Part shown: piece after piece, positions 7,501 through 16,496 of the stretch
Position numbering within the stretch: position 1 is the first letter of the stretch
Layout of the letters: the number at the start of each line of letters is the position of its first letter
Source: a virus
IMG/VR virus record: IMGVR_UViG_3300042898_000008
Location: 1-24,308 of that record
DNA: 24,308 nucleotides
Strand: one strand, 5' to 3'
Translations under genes and position numbers: made by a program
Notes under the pieces: model-generated
The model's database searches: none
What the model saw: only the letters and a program-made list of their open reading frames with translations
What the model was told of the DNA's origin: nothing

Positions 7501-10500
7501 CGAACATCTCGGCAACTATGTCCGGGTGTATCCCGTCATGCAGGGTTCCTTTCCCGGTAACAAGCTTTTTACTTTTTAATCCGCTCCAATCGAACATCCC
7601 AGAAACCGGAGCGAAACCAGGAACGGCGAATTCTGCTGCATCCCCGTACATATCGGTTAATGCGTTGAACGATAGAAGGTGTCCGCCATCAACTCTGAAT
7701 ATACTTCCGTCAGCGCCAACAGTTTCTCCGCTTCTAATCCATGTGATAGCCCGATATACCGGATCTGCCATTACTTCATTAACAACCTTGTCTCTGAGAG
7801 ACTTGCGGATCTCGGCGGTCTCCTTCTGCATCTCCTTGAGAACCCGGCTTCTTGCGCCAGATAGCCACTTCATCTGACGTAGGCTTGCAGTCTGCATCTC
7901 TCCAATGGCTGCGTTGGTGGCTTCCTGGCTCATCTCTTGATAAGCGGCCCACTCGCTGTCATCCATCCCCGATTGTTCTTGAGTTTGGAATATAGGCACC
8001 ATGTTACGGACGGTCTCTGTCTGCTTAATCTGCTCTGAGGTGGCCAGCATTCTATCCATAACCTGCCTAACCTCGCCGGTCAGGATAGGTAGGTCAGTGC
8101 CATGCTCTTGCCGGTAGATAGCGTTGAGGTCATCACGGATTGATTTGTATACCCTAGCCAACCATGCTGAGAACCTATCAAAGATAGTCTGCAACTTGAT
8201 GTTGGGTGCCTTGCCCTCGAACAGATAGATCTCGTAGTTGTAAGCGAACTGCTCGTGGTACTTTCTCTGTTCATCCAGAGACATTTGGTTCCAGGTAGCA
8301 AGATCTTTTACACCAAACCAGTCGAGGACGGTCTGCATATCTTGCTTGGATTGCTCTGTTGCGTTGGGATTCGCTGCCATGTCCGCATATACTGACAGGA
8401 AAAAGTGAGCGGTCTCGTGGAGGAAGGTGGAGTTATCTGCTTCCGTCCCAAGAATGGTAGTTAAAGTGGTTGGGTCGAATCCGCCACGGGCATCTTCTTG
8501 ACCCTGGACCGGCTGCCGCAATAGGTTAGATGGGCGAGCTTCTGGGGTGGTCTGCTGATCTCCAACACGCCCCTCTGTCAAAGCGAACTCAGGTAGAAGT
8601 CCGGTCTTCTGATCTGCAAATATCGTATCTTCTACTTTTGCCGTGCGGTTATGCTCACCATGCGGACCAAAGTTTGTCCAACTGTTCTGTCCCCGTGTCT
8701 CACTAGTGAGGGCAGCAACTGCTGAACCAGTGAATAATCTAACGTGGGCTTGCCATGCGTTCTCCTCTCCGGCTGCACGGAATCCAGCCCCTTCCAGCCC
8801 GTGACCGAATGCATCGTGAACAGCTCGGAAGAGGTCGTTTGCTAGGACTTTTCTAGGCTTGCCATCGAACATCCATACCAGGCCGGTATCTTCTAGTAGC
8901 GGATTATTTGATACGTTTTGATCGACAGTCCCGGCGGTATCTCCAGATCCAAAGCCAGCCTCTGTCGAGTACACGCCCATACGTTGGTTGGCCCGTAGAT
9001 CGCGCATCGCGTTCCATGGGTTCCCAGCATAAGGGTCGTTGGTATTGTCGTAGAAATAGAATTCATAACCGGCATCTACAAGGGCCTGATACTGCGCCCT
9101 TGTCTGCTTGATCATATTTTGATACGCCTCAGCAACCACAGGGTCTTGAGGGTCATGCTTCATTTCAGCGTAGGCATCGGCAATTCTAGCTGCCCTAGCC
9201 GGATCTACTTGGGCGTATTCTGATTGCCGTTTAAGGTCGATTCCATTGGCTGCTGCGTATTGCTCTGCGACTCTGACAAGTTTGATGTCGGGGCTGGTGT
9301 CCTCGCCACGAACCGGTCCACCTTCAAGCGGCGCAAGGCCTCCGCTCGAATACTTTCCGCTTCCGTTTCCGGTCCCTCTGGTGCCAATTTCGGCGATTGA
9401 TTCTCTGAGGAGACTATTCGCCTCTTCACGAAACCTATCATTCCGTTTTTCAACGGATGCCCGTCCGGCAGTGGCTGGTTCATTCTCAGTGTCATAACCG
9501 TAATCCTTCTTATCAATTAAAGCTGAAAAAACATTAAGACCGTCAACCTCAAACTCTGGCCCAATGTGGTTATGTATTGTACTCGCAAATTCTTCATTAC
9601 TTAGACCAGATTGGTTTAAAATTACCATGTAGCCATCTTGGGCCGTATATCCGTTAACAAGCTTTTTACCGTCCTTCTCAAGCTCCCACAGCTTGTCATA
9701 CATAGCCGCAATTTCTCTCTCTCCATAGCCCTCTGGAAGCCCAATAGAGACCGCTCCAACAGCAGAAGTGCCTGTTATTTGCTGCTCACTTACAACCACC
9801 ATCGCATCCTGAGATAACGCGTGACCGATAAGTTTTGCTGCGATCACAGCCAGTTCTTTTCTGTCAACAGATAAAGACAGGGATGGGTTTGTTGCTCCCA
9901 GGTACCCGCCAATAGTTGCCGAAACCTTCCCGGAACTCCCGATCTCTTCAAGTATTTTAGGGATAATCGCCGCTGATACTTCTTGAGAAATTCTAAACTT
10001 ATCATCCTGTGACAAGGCATTCCATGCATCAGTCAGTTCAGCATCATTAGGATCCGGAGCAACTTCATATAGGACGTTTACAGGGTTTGGCTTGGCCCCA
10101 ACATTACCAATGGCATCGATTGCCTTTTGCGCCACGCCCTCATAGGTGCGCCCTACCGTGTCATTGAATGGAACACTAGACCAACTTGGGGGAGTGACTC
10201 CACCGGCCAAGGTAAATATTTCCTTCTGAGCCTGTTCTTGGTCTATCTCTCCAGACTTATACCGCGACCATATCGCGTTTGCGGCAGCCTTCATCCCGCT
10301 TTTTTTGGACGATTCAAAAAGCCCTCTAGCAGCTTCCCAGGTTATTGACTGCATCTGCCTCGGAAGTATTCCTCTGGCTTCGGCAGCCCTTTTATAAGCC
10401 TCGTGAATAATTGGGTAGGTGCCATTCAATCCAGTATTGCTAGATGAAGACGATCCAGCGCCGCCAAATGCCTGAGTAACTTCATCATCATTAGCCGCTA

Positions 10501-13500
10501 ATGGGCGCAAGTTCGCAGCGGCCACCGCATGGGTATCTATAGTCGCAAACCCAAGAGGACTGTTCGGAGCGAACAAATTATTATAGAAGTTCCGTACCTT
10601 GTGTTCTTTTCCAATCTGGTAATAAGTATTGCTGGCGGTTCCCTCTGTCAGAATAGATACTGCTTTGGCAATGGCTCCAAATGATTTCCACGCCATGGTT
10701 GCATCGCTTCCGTCCTTTATCGTAACGTAGTCAGATACGCCGCCCTCTGGGGTTAGTATTCTGTACGAACGATTATTGTGGGTCTGGTCGAAAACACGAA
10801 TCCATCTTGCGGCGATCTCTGGGTCATTAAGCACCTCACCCAAAGATTTCCCTTCGGCCATTTTCATCCTTGCCTTATCTTCCGGCTTTTCCTGTGGGAT
10901 TTTATTTGCTTCTTCTGTCATCGCACTATCCCAGACAAAAGATTGCATTCCAAAGATAATGTCAGCAACTCGTTCTGCTGAACTTACATTTGCAAACCAT
11001 CCATTTTGTGGAGATAGAACAGCGATAGCCGCTGCCGCTTGCATCTCGCTAATGCCATATCTGTTCGCCCACTCCTCCGTAGTTTTCCTTCCACCGTCAT
11101 ACCAAAGCTCTGCTCTCTCGCGCATCTCGGCAGGGAAAGAGTCGTGCAGAAATAGAAGATTGCTGACCATGTGGTCGATAATAGACTCGACATTCTTCTT
11201 TACATCCCTTGCCCCAGCACCCGTCAGCTTTCTAAAGTTTGCCGTGCTTTGCAATGCTTTTAAATTCTTGGCAAGTGTCACCTCATCAGACATTGTGACA
11301 TCAAAATTAATGTTCAATACCGAACTCATAGGATCTTCGGTGGCTTTGGCTGAAGATGGAAGACGAGTTGATAACGACTGATATAAAAACCCAGATTTTG
11401 GCGCGTATACTGGATTCCTTGCCATAACCAGTGGGCCTATCTGTATTACCTCATCTGCGCTTACAACCGGCTCCATTGTTTTACGGTCGTAGAAATACGA
11501 ATGCCTCTCTGGGTCCATTCCAACTTGAATCCACTCAGGATTGTTAAATACTTCAGTGACTTTTGTGTGGGCCTGTTCTTGAGTAACCGGATTCCATTTT
11601 CCTTCGATAGTGGCTATCGTTGCCTTCCCTTTACCGGCGGCTATATTCAAGCTGGCTTTCTCTTCGTTGCCAAATACAGCATCAGTAATAGATGCCACAT
11701 TATCGTAACCTATAGCCTTTCCCGCCGTTCCCTTCCCTATATTTGATCTCTTGTTATGTATAGCAACAATCCATGCGCCATGGTCTCTGTATGAAGGTAT
11801 GTCTAACCTTAGTCCAACCTCATCACCTTTGCTCAATGTTTTGTATGCTGCCCCTATTTTGTCTACCTTGTCCGTAGTTATCGCTGACTTCATGTCATCT
11901 AAAGAGGTTGGTGTAGGCGCACTTTCATATGGGGCTACTGGCTTTAATTGATTTACAAGCTTGTCATAATCTGCTGCCGTTATCTCTCCATTCTTGAGTT
12001 GGTTTGCAGCGGCGGTCAGACCTTCTATGCGTTTAGTTACATCCTTGTAATGCATATCAATTCTTTCTTGATTGAATGCGGCCTGCCCTTCAGCAGTAAC
12101 CTTGTACATATACTTATTGAAGAAATCCATAGGCATCATGTTCTGATTGGCCGCCTGGGTGACTACAAAGTCACGGACGAACTGAGCATTAATTCTTGAT
12201 ATTGGATCTGCATATCTTCCAGTCTGCTTGAGTTGCTGGAACATGATGTCTTGCACTTCATGCGATGACTTAACGAAAGCATCGTTTGTTTGTTTTTTGG
12301 CTATCGCAGCGAGAATCTGCTCTGACATCTCCGGCTGCATTGCAGTTGCTTGCTGGACCTCGCTAAGAGATGGGGCATCTACAGATCCCCTGGCATGAGG
12401 AGATAGCATTGCACCAATATCGGTTCCAACTACCTTCCCGATCCAATCATTCATTGGAATTACAATGTCTCCACCTACGTCCACGGAGTCAACTTGTGCG
12501 CCAATAGATGGGATCGCTTTACCGACCTCGACCGGATCTATTTTGTTATCTGTTAACGCCTGTTTGAATGTATTCCTGTCTATATAAACATCAGTAATAG
12601 GACCGTCAGTTGTATTTGCCATATGAGCAGCAACTGAATCAGAGAATTTGTTATATGCATCAGGTGATTTCTGTTTTAAACCCTGCTCACCACCGGCAGT
12701 CTGCAACCTCTCGAATTCGCTTTTCTGCTTATTTGCTTTGATATGTAATGCAGCATTTGCAATAGACTGAACTATGGCACCAACATACGCGCCAATCTCC
12801 CCCGCATCCTGCGCCTCTGCCCACTTTATTTTTGACTCTGGGTTTGTCATTGCTCCGGCCATATCATGCAGAACATTCTCAGCGAGTTCTGTGATGCCTT
12901 CAACTCCGGCCCCAAGGCCAACAGTAATAGAATGATGAAGCCACTTATTAGATAACGCCAGGGTCTGTGGTGCCGATATAAAGAACTTTGTTGCAAGAGT
13001 GTTGGTAACTGCGGTAATAGCAGCGCCAGTTAATCTCTGAGCAGCCTTGTCTACCTCTGAAGCAGTTCTGGAAACTGGATCATTCTTTATCATCTCCTCC
13101 ATGGCAGTTGCTCCCTGCCCCAGCATCAATGATAGTGACGTTACTTTAGCTGCCGGTGAAGCCAGCCACAGCGCAACTTGTCCGCCAGCCTGGCCAACTC
13201 CCTCTGCCACCTGCTCGATCTTGTTCAGATTACCGCTTGGCCTTAAATACTTTTTACTGAAATCTTCAATACTTTGTCCAACTTCATATATTGGAGACCC
13301 TAATTTCAGATTCTTATCCCCAGTTTGGAAGTAAGCCAGGTCGTTTATTATTGATCCAAACCCCTTAATACCGCCACCAAGAAGAGACCCAACCGCTCCT
13401 GACCCAACCGCCTTAATCGCCCTTGCCGATTGCTCTACAACACTCAGTCCATCAGCATCCGGATGCGCAATCTTAGCGAATTCCGGGTCAGCGAAAAGCT

Positions 13501-14068
13501 TCTTTAATGCCGGGTTCATCCCGTTATCAGCGATTTCCTTTATTCTTGCCGCTCTCAGATCTTGGTGGATCTTCTCTCTATTCCTAGCAACAACATCCGG
13601 AGGGAGGCCAATCTCGCTTGATAACTTTTGATCTGCCGCAGCAACATCAGAGTTAGATTTAACAGCGTTGTCTATAGATACTGTTAGGTTAGAGTTCTGC
13701 TCTGACTTTAATGAATCAAGTAATTCAAATAACTGTTTGTTAGATGGCTGCGGTACAGAGAAATACCTGTCCCCTCTCTTTTGTATATTAGATCCACGAG
13801 CATTCTCTGCCGCAATAGCTTTGTCCCATGTAGGATGAAGAGACCCTTTAAGCATGATGCTGCTGCCTTCTGGGAGTCCGTGAGTTGCCATCTCCTGTGT
13901 AGTAACAGGAGCTACAGAACCCCAGTGACCGGCGTTCGGACCCGATGCAGCCGGACCCATGCCGGAAGATATAGCCCTATCGTAATCGTAATCCTGGCCA
14001 TTCGGGTTGAATTTAGATGTTGGCTTGGTTCCTGGAACAACAATTCCCAACTTCATTGGCTCTGCCAT
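4562..14068 (-). CDS. Giant polyvalent internal virion protein (3168 residues), gp16 position
   Basis: This gene follows the gp14- and gp15-like genes, where T7 has gp16, so the protein is probably packaged in the head and injected. Its architecture fits the phage polyvalent proteins described by Aravind and colleagues. The N-terminal quarter is Ala/Gly-rich and helical, with weakly hydrophobic stretches at about 210-430. A conserved-looking domain lies at about 740-890 (GLRLDIPSYRDHGAW). Residues about 930-1250 carry SPQN (1019-1022), ATIDTHA with Asp1178, and RQMQSITWEA, resembling an HhH-GPD DNA glycosylase layout. Next come an alpha/beta-looking region (about 1330-1480), an HDAFGH motif (1751-1756) with downstream Glu/His, and a zincin-like HETAH (1884-1888). 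The rest is largely helical, with hydrophobic segments near 2998-3025 and 3048-3068 flanking an acidic cluster (DGDDDEWDEND). No gp16-type transglycosylase motif is evident. Enzyme activities are hypotheses; the polyvalent/ejection call is firmer. It starts two bases after the previous stop. Confidence 0.85.
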   Translation of the reverse strand: MAEPMKLGIVVPGTKPTSKFNPNGQDYDYDRAISSGMGPAASGPNAGHWGSVAPVTTQEMATHGLPEGSSIMLKGSLHPTWDKAIAAENARGSNIQKRGDRYFSVPQPSNKQLFELLDSLKSEQNSNLTVSIDNAVKSNSDVAAADQKLSSEIGLPPDVVARNREKIHQDLRAARIKEIADNGMNPALKKLFADPEFAKIAHPDADGLSVVEQSARAIKAVGSGAVGSLLGGGIKGFGSIINDLAYFQTGDKNLKLGSPIYEVGQSIEDFSKKYLRPSGNLNKIEQVAEGVGQAGGQVALWLASPAAKVTSLSLMLGQGATAMEEMIKNDPVSRTASEVDKAAQRLTGAAITAVTNTLATKFFISAPQTLALSNKWLHHSITVGLGAGVEGITELAENVLHDMAGAMTNPESKIKWAEAQDAGEIGAYVGAIVQSIANAALHIKANKQKSEFERLQTAGGEQGLKQKSPDAYNKFSDSVAAHMANTTDGPITDVYIDRNTFKQALTDNKIDPVEVGKAIPSIGAQVDSVDVGGDIVIPMNDWIGKVVGTDIGAMLSPHARGSVDAPSLSEVQQATAMQPEMSEQILAAIAKKQTNDAFVKSSHEVQDIMFQQLKQTGRYADPISRINAQFVRDFVVTQAANQNMMPMDFFNKYMYKVTAEGQAAFNQERIDMHYKDVTKRIEGLTAAANQLKNGEITAADYDKLVNQLKPVAPYESAPTPTSLDDMKSAITTDKVDKIGAAYKTLSKGDEVGLRLDIPSYRDHGAWIVAIHNKRSNIGKGTAGKAIGYDNVASITDAVFGNEEKASLNIAAGKGKATIATIEGKWNPVTQEQAHTKVTEVFNNPEWIQVGMDPERHSYFYDRKTMEPVVSADEVIQIGPLVMARNPVYAPKSGFLYQSLSTRLPSSAKATEDPMSSVLNINFDVTMSDEVTLAKNLKALQSTANFRKLTGAGARDVKKNVESIIDHMVSNLLFLHDSFPAEMRERAELWYDGGRKTTEEWANRYGISEMQAAAAIAVLSPQNGWFANVSSAERVADIIFGMQSFVWDSAMTEEANKIPQEKPEDKARMKMAEGKSLGEVLNDPEIAARWIRVFDQTHNNRSYRILTPEGGVSDYVTIKDGSDATMAWKSFGAIAKAVSILTEGTASNTYYQIGKEHKVRNFYNNLFAPNSPLGFATIDTHAVAAANLRPLAANDDEVTQAFGGAGSSSSSNTGLNGTYPIIHEAYKRAAEARGILPRQMQSITWEAARGLFESSKKSGMKAAANAIWSRYKSGEIDQEQAQKEIFTLAGGVTPPSWSSVPFNDTVGRTYEGVAQKAIDAIGNVGAKPNPVNVLYEVAPDPNDAELTDAWNALSQDDKFRISQEVSAAIIPKILEEIGSSGKVSATIGGYLGATNPSLSLSVDRKELAVIAAKLIGHALSQDAMVVVSEQQITGTSAVGAVSIGLPEGYGEREIAAMYDKLWELEKDGKKLVNGYTAQDGYMVILNQSGLSNEEFASTIHNHIGPEFEVDGLNVFSALIDKKDYGYDTENEPATAGRASVEKRNDRFREEANSLLRESIAEIGTRGTGNGSGKYSSGGLAPLEGGPVRGEDTSPDIKLVRVAEQYAAANGIDLKRQSEYAQVDPARAARIADAYAEMKHDPQDPVVAEAYQNMIKQTRAQYQALVDAGYEFYFYDNTNDPYAGNPWNAMRDLRANQRMGVYSTEAGFGSGDTAGTVDQNVSNNPLLEDTGLVWMFDGKPRKVLANDLFRAVHDAFGHGLEGAGFRAAGEENAWQAHVRLFTGSAVAALTSETRGQNSWTNFGPHGEHNRTAKVEDTIFADQKTGLLPEFALTEGRVGDQQTTPEARPSNLLRQPVQGQEDARGGFDPTTLTTILGTEADNSTFLHETAHFFLSVYADMAANPNATEQSKQDMQTVLDWFGVKDLATWNQMSLDEQRKYHEQFAYNYEIYLFEGKAPNIKLQTIFDRFSAWLARVYKSIRDDLNAIYRQEHGTDLPILTGEVRQVMDRMLATSEQIKQTETVRNMVPIFQTQEQSGMDDSEWAAYQEMSQEATNAAIGEMQTASLRQMKWLSGARSRVLKEMQKETAEIRKSLRDKVVNEVMADPVYRAITWIRSGETVGADGSIFRVDGGHLLSFNALTDMYGDAAEFAVPGFAPVSGMFDWSGLKSKKLVTGKGTLHDGIHPDIVAEMFGFKSGDDLVRALVSARKFNDEVNVRTDERMLAEHAELQDPKSIEVAVESAIHNEARARFVSVELRHLAKATAPVRVMLEAARQAAVAILASRPIGTIKPKNYSIAEARAAQEAINALKKGDTAGAMEAKRNQLLNNQLASEAIKVNRSVAKSLDLFKKVFTADSRIADKRDMNLVSAARAILANYGLGKTELPAGAYLAKVQEYDPEFYAEIEPMITAHLQQAKPITELTTDQFTDLSEQIQALWHLSRRNKQMEIDGKMVDRNLIISELVDRIDVVDTKKERRGYDKAMSDWDKRKIMLMGARAAMRRVESWVDAMDGGRLDGPFRKYIWNPISESVAEYRIAKNEYLQKYLDIVKSVEKGLSAGSIAAGEIGYTFKNKAELLHAILHTGNESNKRKMLLGRGWAEENQDGSLNTARWDNFMSRMYAENRLSKVDFDFAQSVWDLLEEMKPAAQKVHKDMYGFYFNEISANPVITPFGIYRGGYVPAVTDPWINTDAAMRNEQETGQTDNSYMFPTTGRGFTKGRVEYNKPLMLDLGYFPSHLDKVLRFTYIEPKIKDVAKIVKTSQTFSAAMDRLDPTIRGDMLVPWLQRTAMQMIKTPMKGAGGKLADKFFSEVRTRTGMQMMVGNVTNALQQVTGLSIGALKVKPGNLRNALWLYTRQPTDTSTMVAEKSKYMNTRMSNQQFEISKTIDELLLNPSKYDKLRSFAGKHGYFMQQGLQNAVDTIVWVGAYNQSMTETGNERDAVRAADSAVRLTQGSFSPEDVSRFETGTAFVRAFTMFYSYFNMQANLLGTEFTKTVKEFGVKKGMGQLLYIYTFAFMIPAVLSEIIVQGAGGFADGDDDEWDENDAMALFFGSQARTAIAMIPIVGPSIMAGVNAWNSKPYDDRISTSASISALESTVRAPNTLYKAIAEDGSWKKAIRDTLTALGMITGLPLGQMGKPLGYAADMAQGRVSPEGVMDVTRGVISGKDVNRPNQ

Positions 14069-14070
14069 AA

Positions 14071-15765
14071 CTACTTTACCCCCGCTTGTGACATAGCCTT
14101 GTCCATGTTATCTATAGTCAATTCAACCCCTTGAGCATTCATTTGATCAATAACTTGCTGCTGCCGTTTGCTAAGAGACTGCGGACTAACTTCAGAAGTG
14201 CCAAACATTTTCCCACGGACCGTCATTCTTTTTATTAAAACACGGTCTATTATTTCTTGTCTTTTACTTTCGGTTAGGCCATTTTTAGCTCCGATACTAA
14301 CCTCTTCAGCTCTTATTTGTTTCTGTATTTCTAGCGTTGAACTGTAGGCATATTGCTGCTGCTTTAAATCTCCGGCACCCTTCTCTGGTAATATTTTTGC
14401 ATCCTTTAGTGAGTAAGTTATCTGGTCTTGCTCCGAGACTAAATTGGTCCCTCCTTTTGTGTCCCCACCAAGGCCCACCGCCCTTCTTGTAAACATTGCA
14501 TCGTAATCTTCATTGGAAAGTCGAGATCTAAAGTTATTATAAAAGTCAGAATCTGAAATTTTAGCCAATTCATTTGGACTAGTAGAAGCTAAAGTATTAT
14601 AAATGTCAGCATCAGTATTGAAACGCTTCCCATCCCTATCGTACTTATTTAACTTCCCCCGCAGACCAGGCACCTTATCTATTGCCAATTGCTGGGCTGC
14701 TGGCAAGTCTCCAATCTTAATAAATGGATTGCTGTTTAATGCTTGATACGCGCCAGATTCTATATTCGCATGGCTTTCAGATGTTCTTTGCTTAAATTCA
14801 GACTCTAATTTGTTTATTTGTTGCGATGTGGCTCGATACAGATTATCACTTATAGACTCGTTTTTTAACATACTGTCTAGTTTATTCTGCTTATCAACAA
14901 AGCTTCCAGGTAGCGTATTAGATAGCACGACAGACTCTTTAGAAAGAGCGGCTACATCAACTAATTGAGTCATCTGGTTCATTGCTGTTTGATCTATCTG
15001 CTTCTTGTTAGCATCAAGATATCCCCTGGCAAGAGTAGTCTTTCCTTGGATTACCCAATTACCAACAATGTCTTGAGCAAGTTTAGTGTCTGCTTGCATG
15101 AGTGCATTCTTGTAAATTGGATTATTCTTGTCTATACCGAGATCAGCGAAGTGTTGTTCCAACTCCGCATTTCTTGCATTAGTAAGAGCCGCTACTTGTG
15201 CAGATGGCGCGCCGCTCCTAGTTGCCGGATTATCGTAATGCTCTTTTGTTAACTGGGCTATATCATTTGTTTTTGATTGCATACTAGCCACGAATACCGA
15301 CTCTTTATAGACCTTGCCTTGGGTGAAGGCATGGGAGTCTACAGTTTGATATGCGTGTTGCAGTCTAGCGTTAGCTGCTCTCGAAACAAGACCAGCCTCC
15401 AATGGATCTTTAATTCCAGAAACATATGTCTTAACATATTTATTAAGACCTTCTGTAAATTGCTCTCTTTGATCAACAGCATTCTTCCCTGACTGCGCGG
15501 TGTATCCCGTATTGGGATCTGAAATTCTCACCCTGATCTCGTCAGCTATTCTGTTGTCGTGATCTTTTGCGTTTGTTTCTGCGCGGTCAAGCATGACCTG
15601 GTCCATCATAATCTTCAGATGGGTGCCTGACGATACCATCTGTCTTCCGGACTCGACCATCTGCTCTGCTTGGAGGTTAGGATATGTCTTAACATCAACC
15701 CCTTCTCTCATCCCCGGGCTGACTACATTGAGTCCTTGCGTTAGTTCATATGGAACTTGTGGCAT
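14071..15765 (-). CDS. Internal virion (ejection) protein, gp15-like (564 residues)
   Basis: A soluble, mostly helical protein beginning MPQVPYELTQGLNVVSPGM, with charged, Gln-rich helices throughout (for example QAEQMVESGRQMVSSG, YKNALMQADTKLAQDIVGN, QRTSESHANIESGAYQAL). There are no membrane segments and no enzyme motif that I recognise. It lies between the small gp14-like gene and the giant gene, the slot of gp15 in T7, whose product forms part of the internal core and enters the cell during DNA ejection. It starts ten bases after the upstream stop with AAGGTGAT as ribosome binding site, and ends two bases before the giant gene. The role rests mainly on gene order; sequence similarity to T7 gp15 itself is not evident by eye. 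Confidence 0.65.
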   Translation of the reverse strand: MPQVPYELTQGLNVVSPGMREGVDVKTYPNLQAEQMVESGRQMVSSGTHLKIMMDQVMLDRAETNAKDHDNRIADEIRVRISDPNTGYTAQSGKNAVDQREQFTEGLNKYVKTYVSGIKDPLEAGLVSRAANARLQHAYQTVDSHAFTQGKVYKESVFVASMQSKTNDIAQLTKEHYDNPATRSGAPSAQVAALTNARNAELEQHFADLGIDKNNPIYKNALMQADTKLAQDIVGNWVIQGKTTLARGYLDANKKQIDQTAMNQMTQLVDVAALSKESVVLSNTLPGSFVDKQNKLDSMLKNESISDNLYRATSQQINKLESEFKQRTSESHANIESGAYQALNSNPFIKIGDLPAAQQLAIDKVPGLRGKLNKYDRDGKRFNTDADIYNTLASTSPNELAKISDSDFYNNFRSRLSNEDYDAMFTRRAVGLGGDTKGGTNLVSEQDQITYSLKDAKILPEKGAGDLKQQQYAYSSTLEIQKQIRAEEVSIGAKNGLTESKRQEIIDRVLIKRMTVRGKMFGTSEVSPQSLSKRQQQVIDQMNAQGVELTIDNMDKAMSQAGVK

Positions 15766-15775
15766 CTATATCACC

Positions 15776-16444
15776 TTAGTTTTGTGGCATGAACATACCG
15801 CCCATGTATCTCTTAGACATTTCTAGGTTGTACCATGCTGAAGCAACATTCCCGCCGGAAGACATAAGATTTGTACTCGCCTGACCGAATGGACTTATTT
15901 GGCTTGCTGCCGATCTTGCTCCGAATGCTGACACCCCAGCCATTGCAGCTTGTGCCTCGTAATTCTGAGCCTGAGTCCTGGCGGCCCATGCAGCCCGTAC
16001 AGTATTTGAGTTTATGGTAAGAGCATCGGTCTGTGTCATTAACTCTAATGATGCCAACTCTTCAGCATTCGATCCAGTTCCAATCTGCCCTCCACGAGCA
16101 GCCTGCGCCACCTTTGACGATGCCTTTACTTGGCCAGCCCTAAGAGTAAGCCTGCCAATGTCCTGTTCTCCGGCCCTCATTATCTGCTGGGCGGTGTCTT
16201 CCATGGCCCTGGCGTTCAATGCTGACATCTGCTTCTGGTAGTCAAAGGTCATTGCCTGAGACTTCAACTGATTCTTTGCTGACTTGGCTGCGTAGAATGT
16301 TCCTATCCCGCTCTGGATCATTCCCATGATAGCCATGCCAACGCCAATATTGCCCATAGCAGAACCGCCACTACCGGCAGATGGGCTGGCAGGCTGCCCT
16401 CCGGTCCAGCCAAGGTTGTTAATGTTTCTGAAAGTTTCAGTCAT
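15776..16444 (-). CDS. Internal virion protein, gp14-like (222 residues)
   Basis: Residues about 25-55 are Gly/Met/Ile-rich and hydrophobic (MGNIGVGMAIMGMIQSGIG), followed by FYAAKSAKNQLKSQ. A long helical region then shows the pattern common in small podovirus internal proteins: alternating Ala, Gln and Arg (ALNARAMEDTAQQIMRAGEQ, RLTLRAGQVKASSKVAQAA), a GGQIGTGSNAEEL turn and AAWAARTQAQNYEAQAAM. T7 gp14 is the outermost of the ejected proteins and inserts in the outer membrane. The size, the hydrophobic N-terminal stretch and the position directly before the gp15- and gp16-like genes support the same role here. GGGGA precedes the ATG. Upstream lies a 52-base gap holding the TATCCGTA motif. 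Confidence 0.75.
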   Translation of the reverse strand: MTETFRNINNLGWTGGQPASPSAGSGGSAMGNIGVGMAIMGMIQSGIGTFYAAKSAKNQLKSQAMTFDYQKQMSALNARAMEDTAQQIMRAGEQDIGRLTLRAGQVKASSKVAQAARGGQIGTGSNAEELASLELMTQTDALTINSNTVRAAWAARTQAQNYEAQAAMAGVSAFGARSAASQISPFGQASTNLMSSGGNVASAWYNLEMSKRYMGGMFMPQN

Positions 16445-16488
16445 TTTATTCCCCGCTTTTCTTGTATTGGAACATCAGCCAACAGTGA

Positions 16489-16496
16489 TACGGATA
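16489..16496 (-). promoter_or_regulatory. Intergenic octamer TATCCGTA before the ejection genes
   Basis: The octamer follows directly on the TAG of the nozzle gene, exactly as at 4554-4561, and lies 44 bases before the gp14-like start. The flanking bases (TAG before, TCAC after) differ from the full 12-mer, so this copy is the weakest of the three. Confidence 0.35.

Noticed and set aside
5355-7877. Long plus-strand ORFs (5355-5849, 6201-6848, 7209-7877) opposite the giant gene
   Set aside because: They have no ribosome binding site pattern, no recognisable domain and low-quality composition, and the minus frame is unbroken with clear domains across all of them.
10776-11381. Plus-strand ORF of 201 residues
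   Set aside because: Shadow of the glycosylase-like part of the giant gene; Ser/Cys-rich composition and no supporting signals.
4562-14068. A gp16-type lytic transglycosylase in the giant protein
   Set aside because: I found no convincing catalytic Glu-Ser context or lysozyme-like pattern in the N-terminal part, so no such domain is claimed.
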